From JBIOYL01 sp044870185 (GTDB lineage: Bacteria > Actinomycetota > CALGFH01), in assembly GCA_044870185.1 (NCBI GenBank), contig JBIOYL010000327.1, positions 1 through 24,128 on the forward strand: DNA of 24,128 nt, written 5' to 3'. Positions 8,024-15,635 of the stretch are shown here, one piece after another. The position numbers and the translations under genes are program-made. Position 1 is the stretch's first letter, and each line of letters opens with the position of its first letter. The notes under the pieces were generated by a model, which searched no databases, was not told the DNA's origin, and worked only from the letters and a program-made list of their open reading frames with translations.

Positions 8024-8863
8024 TCAGCCACCCTGGCCGCGTGCGCCCAGCACGGCAGTCCCCTCCAGGAACCCCAGGATCTCGCCGACCATCCGGCGGC
8101 CGTCGAGCAGCTCGGTGTCGTTGTGGTCGGCCCCGGGCACCAGCACGAACCGCTTCGGCTCGGCGGCCGCGTCATACAGCCGCCTGCTCAGCGCCGCGGG
8201 CACGACCTGGTCGCGTTCCCCCGCGATCACCAGCACCGGCACGGTCAGCCGCGCCAGGAGCGCGGCGGACCCGTAGCGGTCGGCGAGCAGCAGCTTGACC
8301 GGCAGCCAGGGATAGTGCAGGCGTCCGACGTCGGTCAGGGAGATGAACGGGGAGCGCAGCACCAGCGCGGCCGCAGGCCGCTCGACCGCCAGACGCAGCG
8401 CGACCGCTGCGCCAAGGGACTCCCCAAAGTAGGCGATCCGGGCGGGGTCGACCTCTGGGCGGGCGGCCAGCCAGGCCTGGGCCGCCCGGGCGTCGGCGGC
8501 CAGGCCGTCCTCGGACGGGTGGCCGGGGTTGCCGGCGTAGCCGCGATAGTCGAACAGCAGCACCGACAGCCCCGCGCGGGCCAGCGCGGCGGCCAGCGGC
8601 GCGCGCAGCGCCCGGGTGCCGGCGTTGCCGTTGCAGACCAGCACGGCCGGCCCGGGGCCGGCGCCTCGGGCCGGCAGGAACCAGCCGCCCAGCCGGAGGC
8701 CGTCCTCGGTCTCCAAGACGACCTCCTGGCTGCCGGCCAGCACCGACGACGCCGCCGGCACCCGGCCGGGCCAGGGGAAGTAGATCAGTCGCCGCTGCTG
8801 CGACCAGAGCAGCCCCAGCAGGACCGCTACCAGCAGCGCGACCGTGACGAGGGCGGCGAGCAT
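8024..8863 (-). CDS. Membrane-anchored alpha/beta hydrolase (ABHD13/BEM46-like)
   Basis: A 279-aa hydrolase with an N-terminal membrane anchor (residues 2-20, LAALVTVALLVAVLLGLLW) followed by the RRLIYFPWPGRVP segment typical of this subfamily. The oxyanion region is LVCNGNAGTR (residues 76-84). The triad is visible: Ser149 in GESLGA, Asp218 in AGERDQVVP and His247 in GADHND. The ATG at 8863 is chosen over longer options because AAAGGAGGAG sits about 9 nt upstream and the anchor begins immediately. Substrate unknown; relatives are esterases or acyl hydrolases of the envelope. Convergent with the chromate transporter and divergent from the promoter module at 9142. Confidence 0.9.
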   Translation of the reverse strand: MLAALVTVALLVAVLLGLLWSQQRRLIYFPWPGRVPAASSVLAGSQEVVLETEDGLRLGGWFLPARGAGPGPAVLVCNGNAGTRALRAPLAAALARAGLSVLLFDYRGYAGNPGHPSEDGLAADARAAQAWLAARPEVDPARIAYFGESLGAAVALRLAVERPAAALVLRSPFISLTDVGRLHYPWLPVKLLLADRYGSAALLARLTVPVLVIAGERDQVVPAALSRRLYDAAAEPKRFVLVPGADHNDTELLDGRRMVGEILGFLEGTAVLGARGQGG

Positions 8864-9306
8864 CGCACGCGCTCCTCCTTTTCGCCAGGTACGCCGGGTC
8901 GTCACCGTCCGGTCCTGCCGTGCGCATCGTGGCCCATCCCCGTCGGGCTGCGGTTCCAGCATGGCGCCGCCGCCGGTGCTCGGCCAGCGCCGAGCCACCC
9001 GGCCGGCCACCGGCCGCCGCCGGCCATAGCGTCGGCGAATGATGGCTGGCCGTACCAGCTGGCCGGGGATGCGTGCCGTTCGGCCCGTCGGCGGCTGCAG
9101 ACCTTGGCCGGCTGGCAGAGATAGGACCACCCGGCCCCCGAATCTAGGAGCATCGTCCGATGCTCTGGCTACAGCCCCGCCCCTACTGTGAAGCGCATCA
9201 GCCATGCCAGACCTGGCCCGACCATCGGCCGGGCTCATCGCACTGCTCGCCACGTCCCATCATCTCCCCGAGGATGACAAGCAGGACGAACACCAGGAGG
9301 AGCAGC
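8864..9306. other. Divergent intergenic region, 443 nt
   Basis: Between the hydrolase start and the small membrane protein. I see no convincing gene. It holds the ribosome site of the hydrolase at the left, a GC-rich stretch without obvious coding pattern, the promoter module at 9142-9189, and an ATG at 9204 whose frame eventually joins the small membrane protein's C-terminal frame. Confidence 0.6.
9142..9189 (+). promoter_or_regulatory. LuxR-associated operator-promoter module, copy A
   Basis: ATCTAGGA, then the dyad GCATCG-TC-CGATGC (perfect 6-2-6), then CTGG, then TACTGT as a -10 element beginning at module position 43. The same arrangement appears in copies B, C and D. Predicted transcription start is about 9196, reading toward the small membrane protein. 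That the dyad binds the LuxR ATPase encoded at 11514-14645 is inference. Confidence 0.6.
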
Positions 9307-9545
9307 ATGCTCGCCGAACACCAGCACCACGCGGACTGGTTCGACCCCGACCACTGCCAAGCCTGTGCCGTGAACGCGGCCTGCTCGATCACTACACGCA
9401 TGTCCAGACCGAGGAGCGCGTGCTCCTGGCCGCCGGTCGCCTAGCCCGCCAGGCGCGCCGATACGCCGTCGTCACGATGTGGTTTTCCGGTTTCGCGCTC
9501 GTGGTGGCCCTCATCGCCTTCCTCGTCGCCCTGTCCACCGGCTGA
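9307..9545 (+). CDS. Small single-pass membrane protein, apparently frameshifted
   Basis: Unrecognised. An ATG at 9307 has a strong ribosome site (GGAGGAG, spacing about 5) and opens a frame with good third-base GC reading MLAEHQHHADWFDPDHCQACAVNAAC. Near 9390 good coding character passes to another frame, DHYTHVQTEERVLLAAGRL, which ends in one hydrophobic helix (MWFSGFALVVALIAFLVAL) and the stop at 9543-9545. One missing base would join the parts into a protein of about 80 residues. The alternative is an uninterrupted 113-aa frame from ATG 9204, but its middle part has poor codon character. It lies downstream of promoter module A. Confidence 0.45.
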
Positions 9546-9639
9546 CGTCCGCCGCTTGCAAGAGCCCACACCGAGGCTGGAGCCATCGGCGGCGCGGCCG
9601 GGCGGTCTGCCGCCGACCCAGAGCTGGGTGACCTGGAGG

Positions 9640-9722
9640 TTGTCGGCGGCGTTGCCCCCAGGAGACCAACAACGCACGGGTAGGCCCTGGCGGGTGACGG
9701 CCACGCTCATGGACGCCAGGCG
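9640..9722 (-). mobile_element. IS1634/IS4-type transposase fragment
   Basis: On the minus strand from about 9722 the translation MSVAVTRQGLPVRCWSPGG followed by NAADNLQVTQL resembles the catalytic-core segment of IS1634-like transposases (typically MAVTRxGIPVRxWxxPGNTAD). Nothing else of the element, such as ends or the rest of the DDE domain, was found on either side, so it is a short relic. Identification rests on this one motif. Confidence 0.4.
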
Positions 9723-9813
9723 GCCGACGCGACACCGCTCGTCGGTCCGAGGCGAAGCCCCTCGTGCTGACTAGGAGGCTCGCAGCCGCGAACTAGGGTT
9801 CCCAAGCGGCGAG

Positions 9814-9860
9814 GCGTTGGCGCATCGTCCGATGTCACGAACGCCGCGGCGCCGTACCGT
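9814..9860 (+). promoter_or_regulatory. LuxR-associated operator-promoter module, copy D
   Basis: The dyad GCATCG-TC-CGATGT lies at 9822-9835 with TACCGT as -10 at 9855-9860, the same dyad-to-minus-10 distance as copies B and C. The left ATCTAGGAG part is weak here (GCGTTGGCG). Predicted start of transcription is about 9867, leading to the lipoprotein and DUF3455 genes. Confidence 0.5.
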
Positions 9861-10116
9861 CCTGGCAGCCGAGAGGCGAATGAGGCCGGCTCTGACCTGC
9901 CGCTCGGACCGTCGGGGACCCTGAACGGGTTCGAAGCACGCTTCCAGAGGAGGCGCCGTGCACGCAGCCAAGAAGACCCTCGTGGCGCAGGGGAAACCCC
10001 CCTTCAGCGCCCTCAGGCAACGGCGACCACGCCGGATTCCACGAGACCCGACGAGGTCGATCCACGCGAGTACCGACAAATGGCCGACCCGCTCTGCCGG
10101 GGGCCGGCCGTCTGCC

Positions 10117-10629
10117 ATGTCGCGCTTGGGACGCCTGGTGTGGTCCGTCGCCGGCCTGGCAGCCCTCGCCGTGGTGGCCGCCGCGTGTACAGGTGGCGGC
10201 TCCTCCTACTCCGGTGCCGGCTCGAGCTACGCAGCTCCGGCCACGTCGGCCGGTCGGCAGGCGGCTGCCACCGTCGGGGTCCGAAGCTCCGCGCTGGGAC
10301 AGACCCTGGTCGACGGTCAGGGACGCACGCTGTACCTGTTCGAGGCGGACACGGCAGGAAGGTCTGCATGCAACGGCGCATGCACCAGCGCATGGCCGCC
10401 GGACCTCAGCGACGGCGCGCCGCATGCCGGCGCCGGCGTGAACGCCGCACTGCTTGGAACGAGCGTCCGCAGCGACGGCCATTCCCAGGTCAACTACCAC
10501 GGCCACCCGCTGTACTACTACGCCGGCGACAGTCGGCCCGGAGATGCCATGGGACAGGGCCTCGACCAGTTCGGTGCCAGGTGGTACGTCCTGGCCCCGA
10601 GCGGCGACAAGATCGCCACCGCGAACTAA
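10117..10629 (+). CDS. Secreted lipoprotein with COG4315/PF03640-type repeats
   Basis: A 170-aa exported lipoprotein of unknown function. The N terminus has a basic start, a hydrophobic core (LVWSVAGLAALAVVAA) and a lipobox-like AAAC. The mature part holds the two 'secreted repeat' units: SSALGQTLVDGQGRTLYLFEADT with a CNGACTSAWPP Cys pair, then VNYHGHPLYYYAGDSRPGDAMGQG and a closing GARWYVLAPSGDKI. ATG 10117 is chosen because the signal peptide starts there. However, GTG 9958, in frame upstream, has a much better ribosome site (AGAGGAGG) and would add 53 residues before the signal peptide. Thirteen nt separate it from the DUF3455 gene, so the two form an operon, probably driven by promoter module D. 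Confidence 0.85.
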   Translation: MSRLGRLVWSVAGLAALAVVAAACTGGGSSYSGAGSSYAAPATSAGRQAAATVGVRSSALGQTLVDGQGRTLYLFEADTAGRSACNGACTSAWPPDLSDGAPHAGAGVNAALLGTSVRSDGHSQVNYHGHPLYYYAGDSRPGDAMGQGLDQFGARWYVLAPSGDKIATAN

Positions 10630-10642
10630 TGGAGGTAACCGT

Positions 10643-11194
10643 ATGAGGCGGTTCATCGGTTTCAACCGCCTGCTGCTGGCGGGGATCGTCGCTGCCGCGG
10701 CGGTGGTGTCGCTGACACAGGTGGCCCACGCCGGCCCACCGCCGCCGGTGGTACCAAGCCAAATCCAGGTGCCTGCCGGCAACAAGGTCTTCCTGGTCGG
10801 GCACGCGGTCGGCGTCCAGATCTACGCCTGCAACGGCGTCGCCTGGGGGTTCGTCGCGCCCCGCGCGAACCTGTACGACGACCATGGCAAGCTCATCATC
10901 ACCCACTTCGCCGGGCCAACCTGGCAGGCCAAGGACGGCAGCAGGGTCGTGGGCCTGGCCGAGGCCATGGTCACCGTCGATCCCACCGCCATCCCATGGG
11001 TGCGGCTGTCGGCGGCGTCGACGGCCGCCGGCCCTGACGGCGACCGGCTGGTGGCCACCACCTTCGTCCAACGGATCGCCACCACCGGCGGCCTGGCCCC
11101 CCCGGCCGCGGCCTGCACCTCGGCCACGGCAGGGACCGTGGCCGAGGTCCCCTACACCGCCGACTACTACTTCTGGAAGCAGACCGATGGCTGA
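10643..11194 (+). CDS. DUF3455-type secreted protein
   Basis: A 183-aa protein with a Sec signal peptide (LLLAGIVAAAAVVSL then AHA, cleavage likely before GPPPP) and the DUF3455 pattern. It has a VGHAVGVQIYACNGVAWGF strand, PRANLYDDHGKLIITHFAGP with TWQAKDGS, then IPWVRLSAAST, VQRIATTGGLAPPAAAC and a final YTADYYFWK. The two Cys (in IYACNG and AAACTS) may pair. Function unknown; the domain is found mostly in secreted proteins of soil organisms. The start at ATG 10643 has a clear ribosome site (TGGAGGTAA, spacing about 6). Second gene of the lipoprotein operon. Confidence 0.88.
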   Translation: MRRFIGFNRLLLAGIVAAAAVVSLTQVAHAGPPPPVVPSQIQVPAGNKVFLVGHAVGVQIYACNGVAWGFVAPRANLYDDHGKLIITHFAGPTWQAKDGSRVVGLAEAMVTVDPTAIPWVRLSAASTAAGPDGDRLVATTFVQRIATTGGLAPPAAACTSATAGTVAEVPYTADYYFWKQTDG

Positions 11195-11303
11195 TGCAAC
11201 GCCGCTGCCCGGAAGGCCCGGCCCCAGGCGCCAACCGCAACCGACCGGCCCGGTGGCGCTGGGGGTGGCCGTGACCGTCGACGAGCGGGACTTGACGGGA
11301 TGA
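11188..11303 (+). CDS. Possible 38-aa ORF coupled to its neighbours
   Basis: ATG 11188 overlaps the end of the DUF3455 gene, and the TGA at 11301-11303 overlaps the next ATG (ATGA). The Pro/Arg-rich peptide has no recognisable domain. The double overlap suggests translational coupling or the tail of a once larger gene, but GC-rich sequence makes such overlaps by chance. I am not sure it is real. Confidence 0.2.
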
Positions 11304-11510
11304 CGCCGGCCCGCGCCGTGCCGCAGCCCGCCGGCCGCCTCGCGGTGGCCGGCGGGCTGGCGTTGGTCGTGGCCGTGGCGCTGTACGCGTTCGGCCGGGT
11401 CCATCCGCCGAACGCCACGATGGGCCTGTTCGGCCAGCACGGTGTCGCGGCCGCCAACCGACTCAAGGCCCAGCTCGCCACCGGGATGCTTGGGCTGGCC
11501 CTGGGGCCGG
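11300..11510 (+). pseudogene. N-terminal fragment of a small membrane protein (DUF6529-like)
   Basis: From ATG 11300 the translation gives one hydrophobic helix (LAVAGGLALVVAVALYAFG), then VHPPNATMGLFGQHGVAAANRLKAQLATGMLGLALG, which resembles the start of four-helix DUF6529-type membrane proteins. Homologous character ends at about 11510, three bases before the convergent LuxR stop; beyond that the frame simply reads the antisense of LuxR. The rest of the gene is gone, so the LuxR 3' end is a recombination junction. Family assignment is tentative. Confidence 0.45.
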
Positions 11511-11513
11511 CGG

Positions 11514-14500
11514 TCAGGATCCCGGCGGCACGATCCCGAGCCGGTGGGCGATGGTGGCCGCCTCGACCCGGTTGCGGACGCCGAGCTTGGCGAGGATGTT
11601 GGAGACGTGCACCGTGGCGGTCTTGGGGCTGATGAACAGCGTCTCGGCGATCTGGTGGTTGGTCCGCCCGATCGCGACCAGCGCGAGCACCTCCTGCTCG
11701 CGGGCGGTGAGACCGAGCCGATCCAGTGGCGATGGCGGCCGGGGTGCGGGCGCAGGGGTGGCCGCGGCGTCGGTGCCGAGGTCGAGGCGGCCGCGGCGGG
11801 CCAGGGCCTCGATCTCGGCGCGCAGCGGGGCCGCGCCAAGCTCGCGCGCCGTGGCGTGCGCGGCGCGCAGCGACGGCGCGACCTGCTCGCGGGCGAAGCC
11901 GCCGAGCAGCAATGCCTCGGCCTCGCGCCAGCGGGCGTAGGCGGTCGGGTAGGGCTCGCCGAGCCGCTCCCAGGCCTTGGCGGCCGCCGCCCACAGGTCA
12001 GGGTTGCTGTGCCCGCCGAGCCGGGCGAGCTCGGCCTCGCAGACCACCGCCTGCGCCTCGGTGCGCGGCGTGGGCACCGTGCCGTCGGCGCCCTCGGGCG
12101 ACATCCGGGCGCGGAGCTCGCCGGCCAGTGCGTTCCCGACCCGGCAGGCCTCGCCGAGCTCGTCGCCGGCGCGGCGGGCGCGTGCCAGCTCGGCGCGGTC
12201 CGCGGCCGCGCGCAACCCCAGGACGTACAGCGGAGCGCCGAAGATGAGGTTCGCGCCGGCGACCCGCAGCCCCTCGGCCACGGCGGCGTCGGCGTCGGCC
12301 AGGCGGCCCTCCAGCATGGCCAGCTCCGCCGTTGCGACAAACAGCGGCGTGGCGAACCACGGCTGGGTGACGGTCTGCGCGTAGGCCTCGCGGGCCACCG
12401 CCAGGTGCTCGCCGGCCGAGGCGGCCTGACCTCGGGCGAGGTCGAGCTGGCTGCGGGCCGTGTGGATGTAGACCCGCGCGGCGGCGAGCTCGGGGGCCAC
12501 GCGATCGGCCGCGCGACCCAGCAGCACCTCGGCGTCGTCCCAGCGCCCGAGCGCGAACAGCGCACGCGCGGCGGTCGCGGCCAGAAACGGGCTGTGCCAC
12601 CGCCCGAGCCCCTGGCTGGCCGCCAGCTCGGCGCCCTCCAAGGCGACCTCGGCCGCCCCCTCGAACTCGCCGAACACTTCCAGCAGGCCCGACAGGGTGG
12701 CCAAGGCGCGGGCGACCTCGTCCACCTTGCCGACCGCCTCGGCGATCCGGCGGGCCTCGCCGAGCTCGCCGACGCCCGCCTCCAGGTCACCGAGGAAGGC
12801 AAGGTCCACCCCCAAGGCCCTGCGGGCGTCCCCCTCCTCGGCGAGGGCGCCGAGCTGGCGGGCGATCGTGATCGCCTCCTCGCACAGGTCGCGTGACTCG
12901 CGGTAGCGGCCCTGCCCGCTCAGTGCCTCGCCATAGGCGGCCAGGACCTGCGCACGCTCGGCCAGCGGCGGACTGGGGGGCACCAGGCGCACGGCCGCCT
13001 CGTACTCGGCGAACGCCCCCTCGCCGCCGGTCGCCCGCAGGTAGCCGCCGAGCCGCCCGTGCAGCAGCCCGGCCCGCACCGGGTCGGTGGCCGCGTCCAC
13101 GTCGCCGAGCGCCGCCTGGGTCAGCGTGATGGCTCGGTTCGGGTCACCGGCCAGGTAGGCCGACTCGGCCGCGTGCTCGAGCACCGCGGCATGATCGAGG
13201 CCGAGCCGCTCGTCGGCGTCGGCCACCTGATCCCACAGCTCGAGCGCCGTCTCGAAGTGCCGCTGGGCGTCGGCGAACCCGTAGGCCCGCTCGGACTGCA
13301 ACCCCGCCTGCACGGCGGCGGGCAGCGCACGCGCCGGGTCGTGGGCCCTGACCCAGTGGTAGGCGAGCCGGGCCGGCGCAGCGACCCGGCTGGGCTCGGC
13401 GAGGTCGGGGCGCTCGGTGAGCATGCGGGCGAAGGCGCCGTGCAGCCGGGCGCGCTCTCCGGGCAGCAGGTCGGCGTACAGCGCCTCCTGGGTCAGCGCG
13501 TGCCGGAAGGCGTAGGTCTCGGTGGCCGGGTCGGGGACGAGCACCTGGTGGGCGACTGCGGCGCGCAACGCGGCGAGCAGGTCCGCCTCGGGCAGCTCGC
13601 TGACCGCGGCGAGCAGCTCGTGCTCGACCCTGCCGCTGGCCGCGGCCACGACCCGAAGGGTCGCCTGCGCGTCCTCGCCGAGGACCTGGACGCGGCTCAG
13701 CAGCACGTTCTCCAGGCTCGGCGGCAGGCTGCGCCCGTTGCCGCCGCCCTGGCGGGTGGCGGCCAGCAGCTCCTCGGCGAAGAACGCGTTGCCCTGCGAG
13801 CGCCGGTAGATCTGCTCGACCAGCCCGTCGTCGGGTCTGGTCCCAAGGATGCCGGCGAGCAGGTCGGCGATGCCGGCCCGGTCGAAGCGGCCCAGCTCGA
13901 CCCGCTCGGCCCGCCCGCTGCGGTCCAGTCCGGCCAGGAACGGCCGCAGGGGATGTCGCCGGTGCAGCTCGTCGGTGCGGTAGGTCAGCACCAGCAGCAG
14001 CGCTGCCCGCAGGTTGCGGACCAGGAACGTGAGCAGGTCGAGGGTGGAGCGGTCGGCCCAGTGCAGGTCCTCCACCACCAGCATGGTCGGGGACCGGTCG
14101 GCCAGGCGCTCCAGCAGGGCGAGGAGCGCCTCGAACAGCCGGGTCTGCGCCGACGAGCCGACGGCGAGCCCGGCCGAGGTCGACTCCTCGCCCTGCCCGA
14201 GCTCGGGCAGCAGGCGGGCCAGCAGCGGCCGTCCGGGTCCGACCAGCTCGTCCAGTGCCGCCGGCTCCAGTCCTCGACCCAGACCGCGGAGTGCCTCGAC
14301 CAGGGGTGCGTAGGGCAGCGACCCCTCGCCGAGCTCGATGCAGCCGCCGAGCAGCACCTGCCCGCCGCTGGCGCGGACCTGACCGGCGAACCGGGTGACC
14401 AGGCGGGTCTTGCCGACGCCGGCCTCACCGCCGACGCACAGCGTCACCGGCTCGCCGCCGCTGGCGTACGCGAACGCCGCTTCGAGACGGCCCAGCTCAG

Positions 14501-14645
14501 CGGTACGGCCGACGAAGCGCGAGGTCGCGACGGTCCCGGCCATGGCGAAAAGTATGCGCTTCGCCTCCTCGGACCGGAACAGGCCGGCGGCCGTCCGGCC
14601 GTGCTCGTCCAAGCCCGGCGTGCGACCACCCGTGCCTGGTTGCAT
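11514..14645 (-). CDS. LuxR-family transcriptional regulator with AAA-type ATPase and TPR-like domain
   Basis: A 1043-aa MalT/LAL-type regulator. Walker A is GGEAGVGKTRL (about residues 72-82), Walker B is MLVVEDLHWAD (188-198), and RFVGRTAELGRLEAAF marks the start of the AAA domain. A long helical TPR-like region (about 400-900) senses an unknown ligand or partner. A Pro/Ala hinge leads to a C-terminal LuxR helix-turn-helix (from 979: LTAREQEVLALVAIG, QIAETLFISPKTATVHVSNI). The frame is open to a GTG at 14714, but that would translate the promoter module. ATG 14645 lies six bases after the module's -10 element (TACGGT), which predicts a leaderless mRNA and settles the start. Promoter-module copies suggest autoregulation. 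Its 3' end abuts a truncated gene. Confidence 0.93.
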   Translation of the reverse strand: MQPGTGGRTPGLDEHGRTAAGLFRSEEAKRILFAMAGTVATSRFVGRTAELGRLEAAFAYASGGEPVTLCVGGEAGVGKTRLVTRFAGQVRASGGQVLLGGCIELGEGSLPYAPLVEALRGLGRGLEPAALDELVGPGRPLLARLLPELGQGEESTSAGLAVGSSAQTRLFEALLALLERLADRSPTMLVVEDLHWADRSTLDLLTFLVRNLRAALLLVLTYRTDELHRRHPLRPFLAGLDRSGRAERVELGRFDRAGIADLLAGILGTRPDDGLVEQIYRRSQGNAFFAEELLAATRQGGGNGRSLPPSLENVLLSRVQVLGEDAQATLRVVAAASGRVEHELLAAVSELPEADLLAALRAAVAHQVLVPDPATETYAFRHALTQEALYADLLPGERARLHGAFARMLTERPDLAEPSRVAAPARLAYHWVRAHDPARALPAAVQAGLQSERAYGFADAQRHFETALELWDQVADADERLGLDHAAVLEHAAESAYLAGDPNRAITLTQAALGDVDAATDPVRAGLLHGRLGGYLRATGGEGAFAEYEAAVRLVPPSPPLAERAQVLAAYGEALSGQGRYRESRDLCEEAITIARQLGALAEEGDARRALGVDLAFLGDLEAGVGELGEARRIAEAVGKVDEVARALATLSGLLEVFGEFEGAAEVALEGAELAASQGLGRWHSPFLAATAARALFALGRWDDAEVLLGRAADRVAPELAAARVYIHTARSQLDLARGQAASAGEHLAVAREAYAQTVTQPWFATPLFVATAELAMLEGRLADADAAVAEGLRVAGANLIFGAPLYVLGLRAAADRAELARARRAGDELGEACRVGNALAGELRARMSPEGADGTVPTPRTEAQAVVCEAELARLGGHSNPDLWAAAAKAWERLGEPYPTAYARWREAEALLLGGFAREQVAPSLRAAHATARELGAAPLRAEIEALARRGRLDLGTDAAATPAPAPRPPSPLDRLGLTAREQEVLALVAIGRTNHQIAETLFISPKTATVHVSNILAKLGVRNRVEAATIAHRLGIVPPGS

Positions 14646-14651
14646 GGGGCC

Positions 14652-14698
14652 ACCGTAGGTCACGCGTCTCGCCCAGGGATCGTCCGATCCTCCTAGAT
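14652..14698 (-). promoter_or_regulatory. LuxR-associated operator-promoter module, copy B (promoter of the regulator)
   Basis: Read on the minus strand: ATCTAGGA, then GGATCG-GA-CGATCC (perfect 6-2-6 dyad), CTGGG, and TACGGT as -10 at 14657-14652. Six bases later comes ATG 14645 of the LuxR gene, so transcription should start at or next to the A of ATG. The dyad sits where a regulator would contact the -35 region of its own promoter. Confidence 0.65.
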
Positions 14699-14857
14699 CC
14701 GTGGGTCGTCGCACCCCAACCGCTCGCGCTCGGCCTCGTAGCCAGGGTCACCCGGCGACCGGCTCGGGTGGTCTCACAGGCCAGGTTCGCCCGAGCCGGC
14801 TCCCAGCTCGGGTCCCCGAGCGGCAACAGCGGCAAGATCGGATGCTGCCGCCCGCGG

Positions 14858-14904
14858 ATCTAGGAGCATCGTCCGATGTCTGGGCCGCCGCGGGGCCGTA
14901 GTGT
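14858..14904 (+). promoter_or_regulatory. LuxR-associated operator-promoter module, copy C
   Basis: ATCTAGGA, then GCATCG-TC-CGATGT, CTGGG and TAGTGT as -10 at 14899-14904, with the same internal distances as copy B. It points right, away from the regulator; predicted start about 14911. No recognisable gene follows directly, so its target may be the tiny ORF at 14952, a non-coding RNA, or a gene since lost. Confidence 0.6.
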
Positions 14905-14951
14905 TGGCCGGCCAGGCCACGACCCACGCGTACGCCGAGAAGGGCCAGCCC

Positions 14952-14990
14952 ATGTCCATCTGCGCGGAGACGACGACCGCAGCTGGCTGA
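14952..14990 (+). CDS. 12-residue ORF downstream of promoter module C
   Basis: ATG 14952 opens a 12-residue peptide (MSICAETTTAAG) ending at TGA 14988-14990, about 40 nt after the predicted start of module C and with a GAAGGG upstream. A short leader peptide is possible, but an ORF this size is common by chance. Confidence 0.15.
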   Translation: MSICAETTTAAG

Positions 14991-15191
14991 GCACACGATC
15001 GATGCCGCGGACACCCACGATGCGACGGCAGGAGAGGGCCCACATGGCCACCAGCAGGCGGCGGATCGTCGTCGACCGGCGTCGCCGGTGCGCATCCCCC
15101 CGCCCTATCCGCGGGCACGCGTCCGCGGGCACGCGCCCGCCGTCAACGGTGACACCGGGTTCGCCGAGGCGGTGTTCGGACGATGCCGCTG

Positions 15192-15629
15192 TCAGATCCG
15201 GTCGCGCCCGTAGACCCACGACACGAACACGACCTCGCGCCCGTCCGGATCGTGGTAGGTCACGCCGCCATTGGCAGCCCAGTAGGGGTGCTGCGGCGCC
15301 GGCTGCACACCGGCAGCCGCCATCCTGGCGATCACCCGCTCCTGGGCCGCCCGGTCGGGCAGGTAGAACACCAGCATCTCGATGCGGTCGGCCCCGCCAG
15401 CCGGCGCAGCCGACCGGACGAGCTCCAGCTGCACGGAGGTGTCGGGCAGGCCGAAGATGGTGCCGTCCTCGCCGTAGCTTGCCGCAAAGCGGTCGAGCAC
15501 CGGCAGCCCGACCAGGTCGCGGTAGAACCGGACTGCCTGGTCGTAGTGGGCGCTCGACCGGCCGACGCGCACCGCGCCGACCGGAAGGTGCTCGGGCCAG
15601 CGTGCAGCTGCCTCGGGTCGGTTGGACAT
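15192..15629 (-). CDS. VOC-family (glyoxalase/bleomycin-resistance fold) protein
   Basis: A 145-aa VOC-superfamily protein. Paired beta-alpha-beta modules are visible: the N half with RVGRSSAHYDQAVRFYRDLVGL and VQLELV, the C half with RIEMLVFYLPDRAAQERVIARM, then VTYHDPDGREVVFVSW. His in SSAHYD and Glu in QLELV are at positions usual for metal ligands, although substrate and metal cannot be told. GTG 15635 is possible, but ATG 15629 follows a TAGACT -10-like hexamer by six bases with no ribosome site, so a leaderless start is preferred. It lies alone between the LuxR promoter region and TetR debris. Confidence 0.85.
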   Translation of the reverse strand: MSNRPEAAARWPEHLPVGAVRVGRSSAHYDQAVRFYRDLVGLPVLDRFAASYGEDGTIFGLPDTSVQLELVRSAAPAGGADRIEMLVFYLPDRAAQERVIARMAAAGVQPAPQHPYWAANGGVTYHDPDGREVVFVSWVYGRDRI

Positions 15630-15635
15630 GGTCAC

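Larger units (their letters stand above)
9546..10116. other. 571-nt region with transposase scrap, promoter module D and a possible early start
   Basis: No intact gene. From left to right it contains a minus-strand transposase-like scrap (about 9640-9722), promoter module D (9814-9860), and an AGAGGAGG ribosome site in front of GTG 9958. That GTG is in frame with the lipoprotein at 10117, but its codon pattern decays after about 13 codons. Confidence 0.5.
14646..15191. other. 546-nt region between LuxR and the VOC gene: back-to-back promoter modules, otherwise no clear gene
   Basis: Holds module B (minus) and module C (plus), about 160 nt apart and pointing away from each other. Right of C there is only a 12-residue ORF. 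Longer frames on both strands through 14991-15191 have irregular third-base composition and no recognisable motif, so I call none of them. Confidence 0.5.

Noticed and set aside
9198..9401. 67-aa minus-strand frame with a hydrophobic stretch (LLLLVFVLLVILG)
   Set aside because: The stretch is the antisense of a GAGGAG-type ribosome-site region; no ribosome site of its own and opposite to the better-supported plus frame.
9920..9950. GGGTTCGAAGC resembling a tRNA T-loop
   Set aside because: No matching acceptor, D or anticodon stems could be folded around it.
11442..12896. 484-aa plus-strand frame
   Set aside because: Antisense of the LuxR C-terminal half; composition mirrors the real gene.
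13059..14696. 545-aa plus-strand frame
   Set aside because: Antisense of the LuxR ATPase domain, which has Walker motifs on the minus strand.
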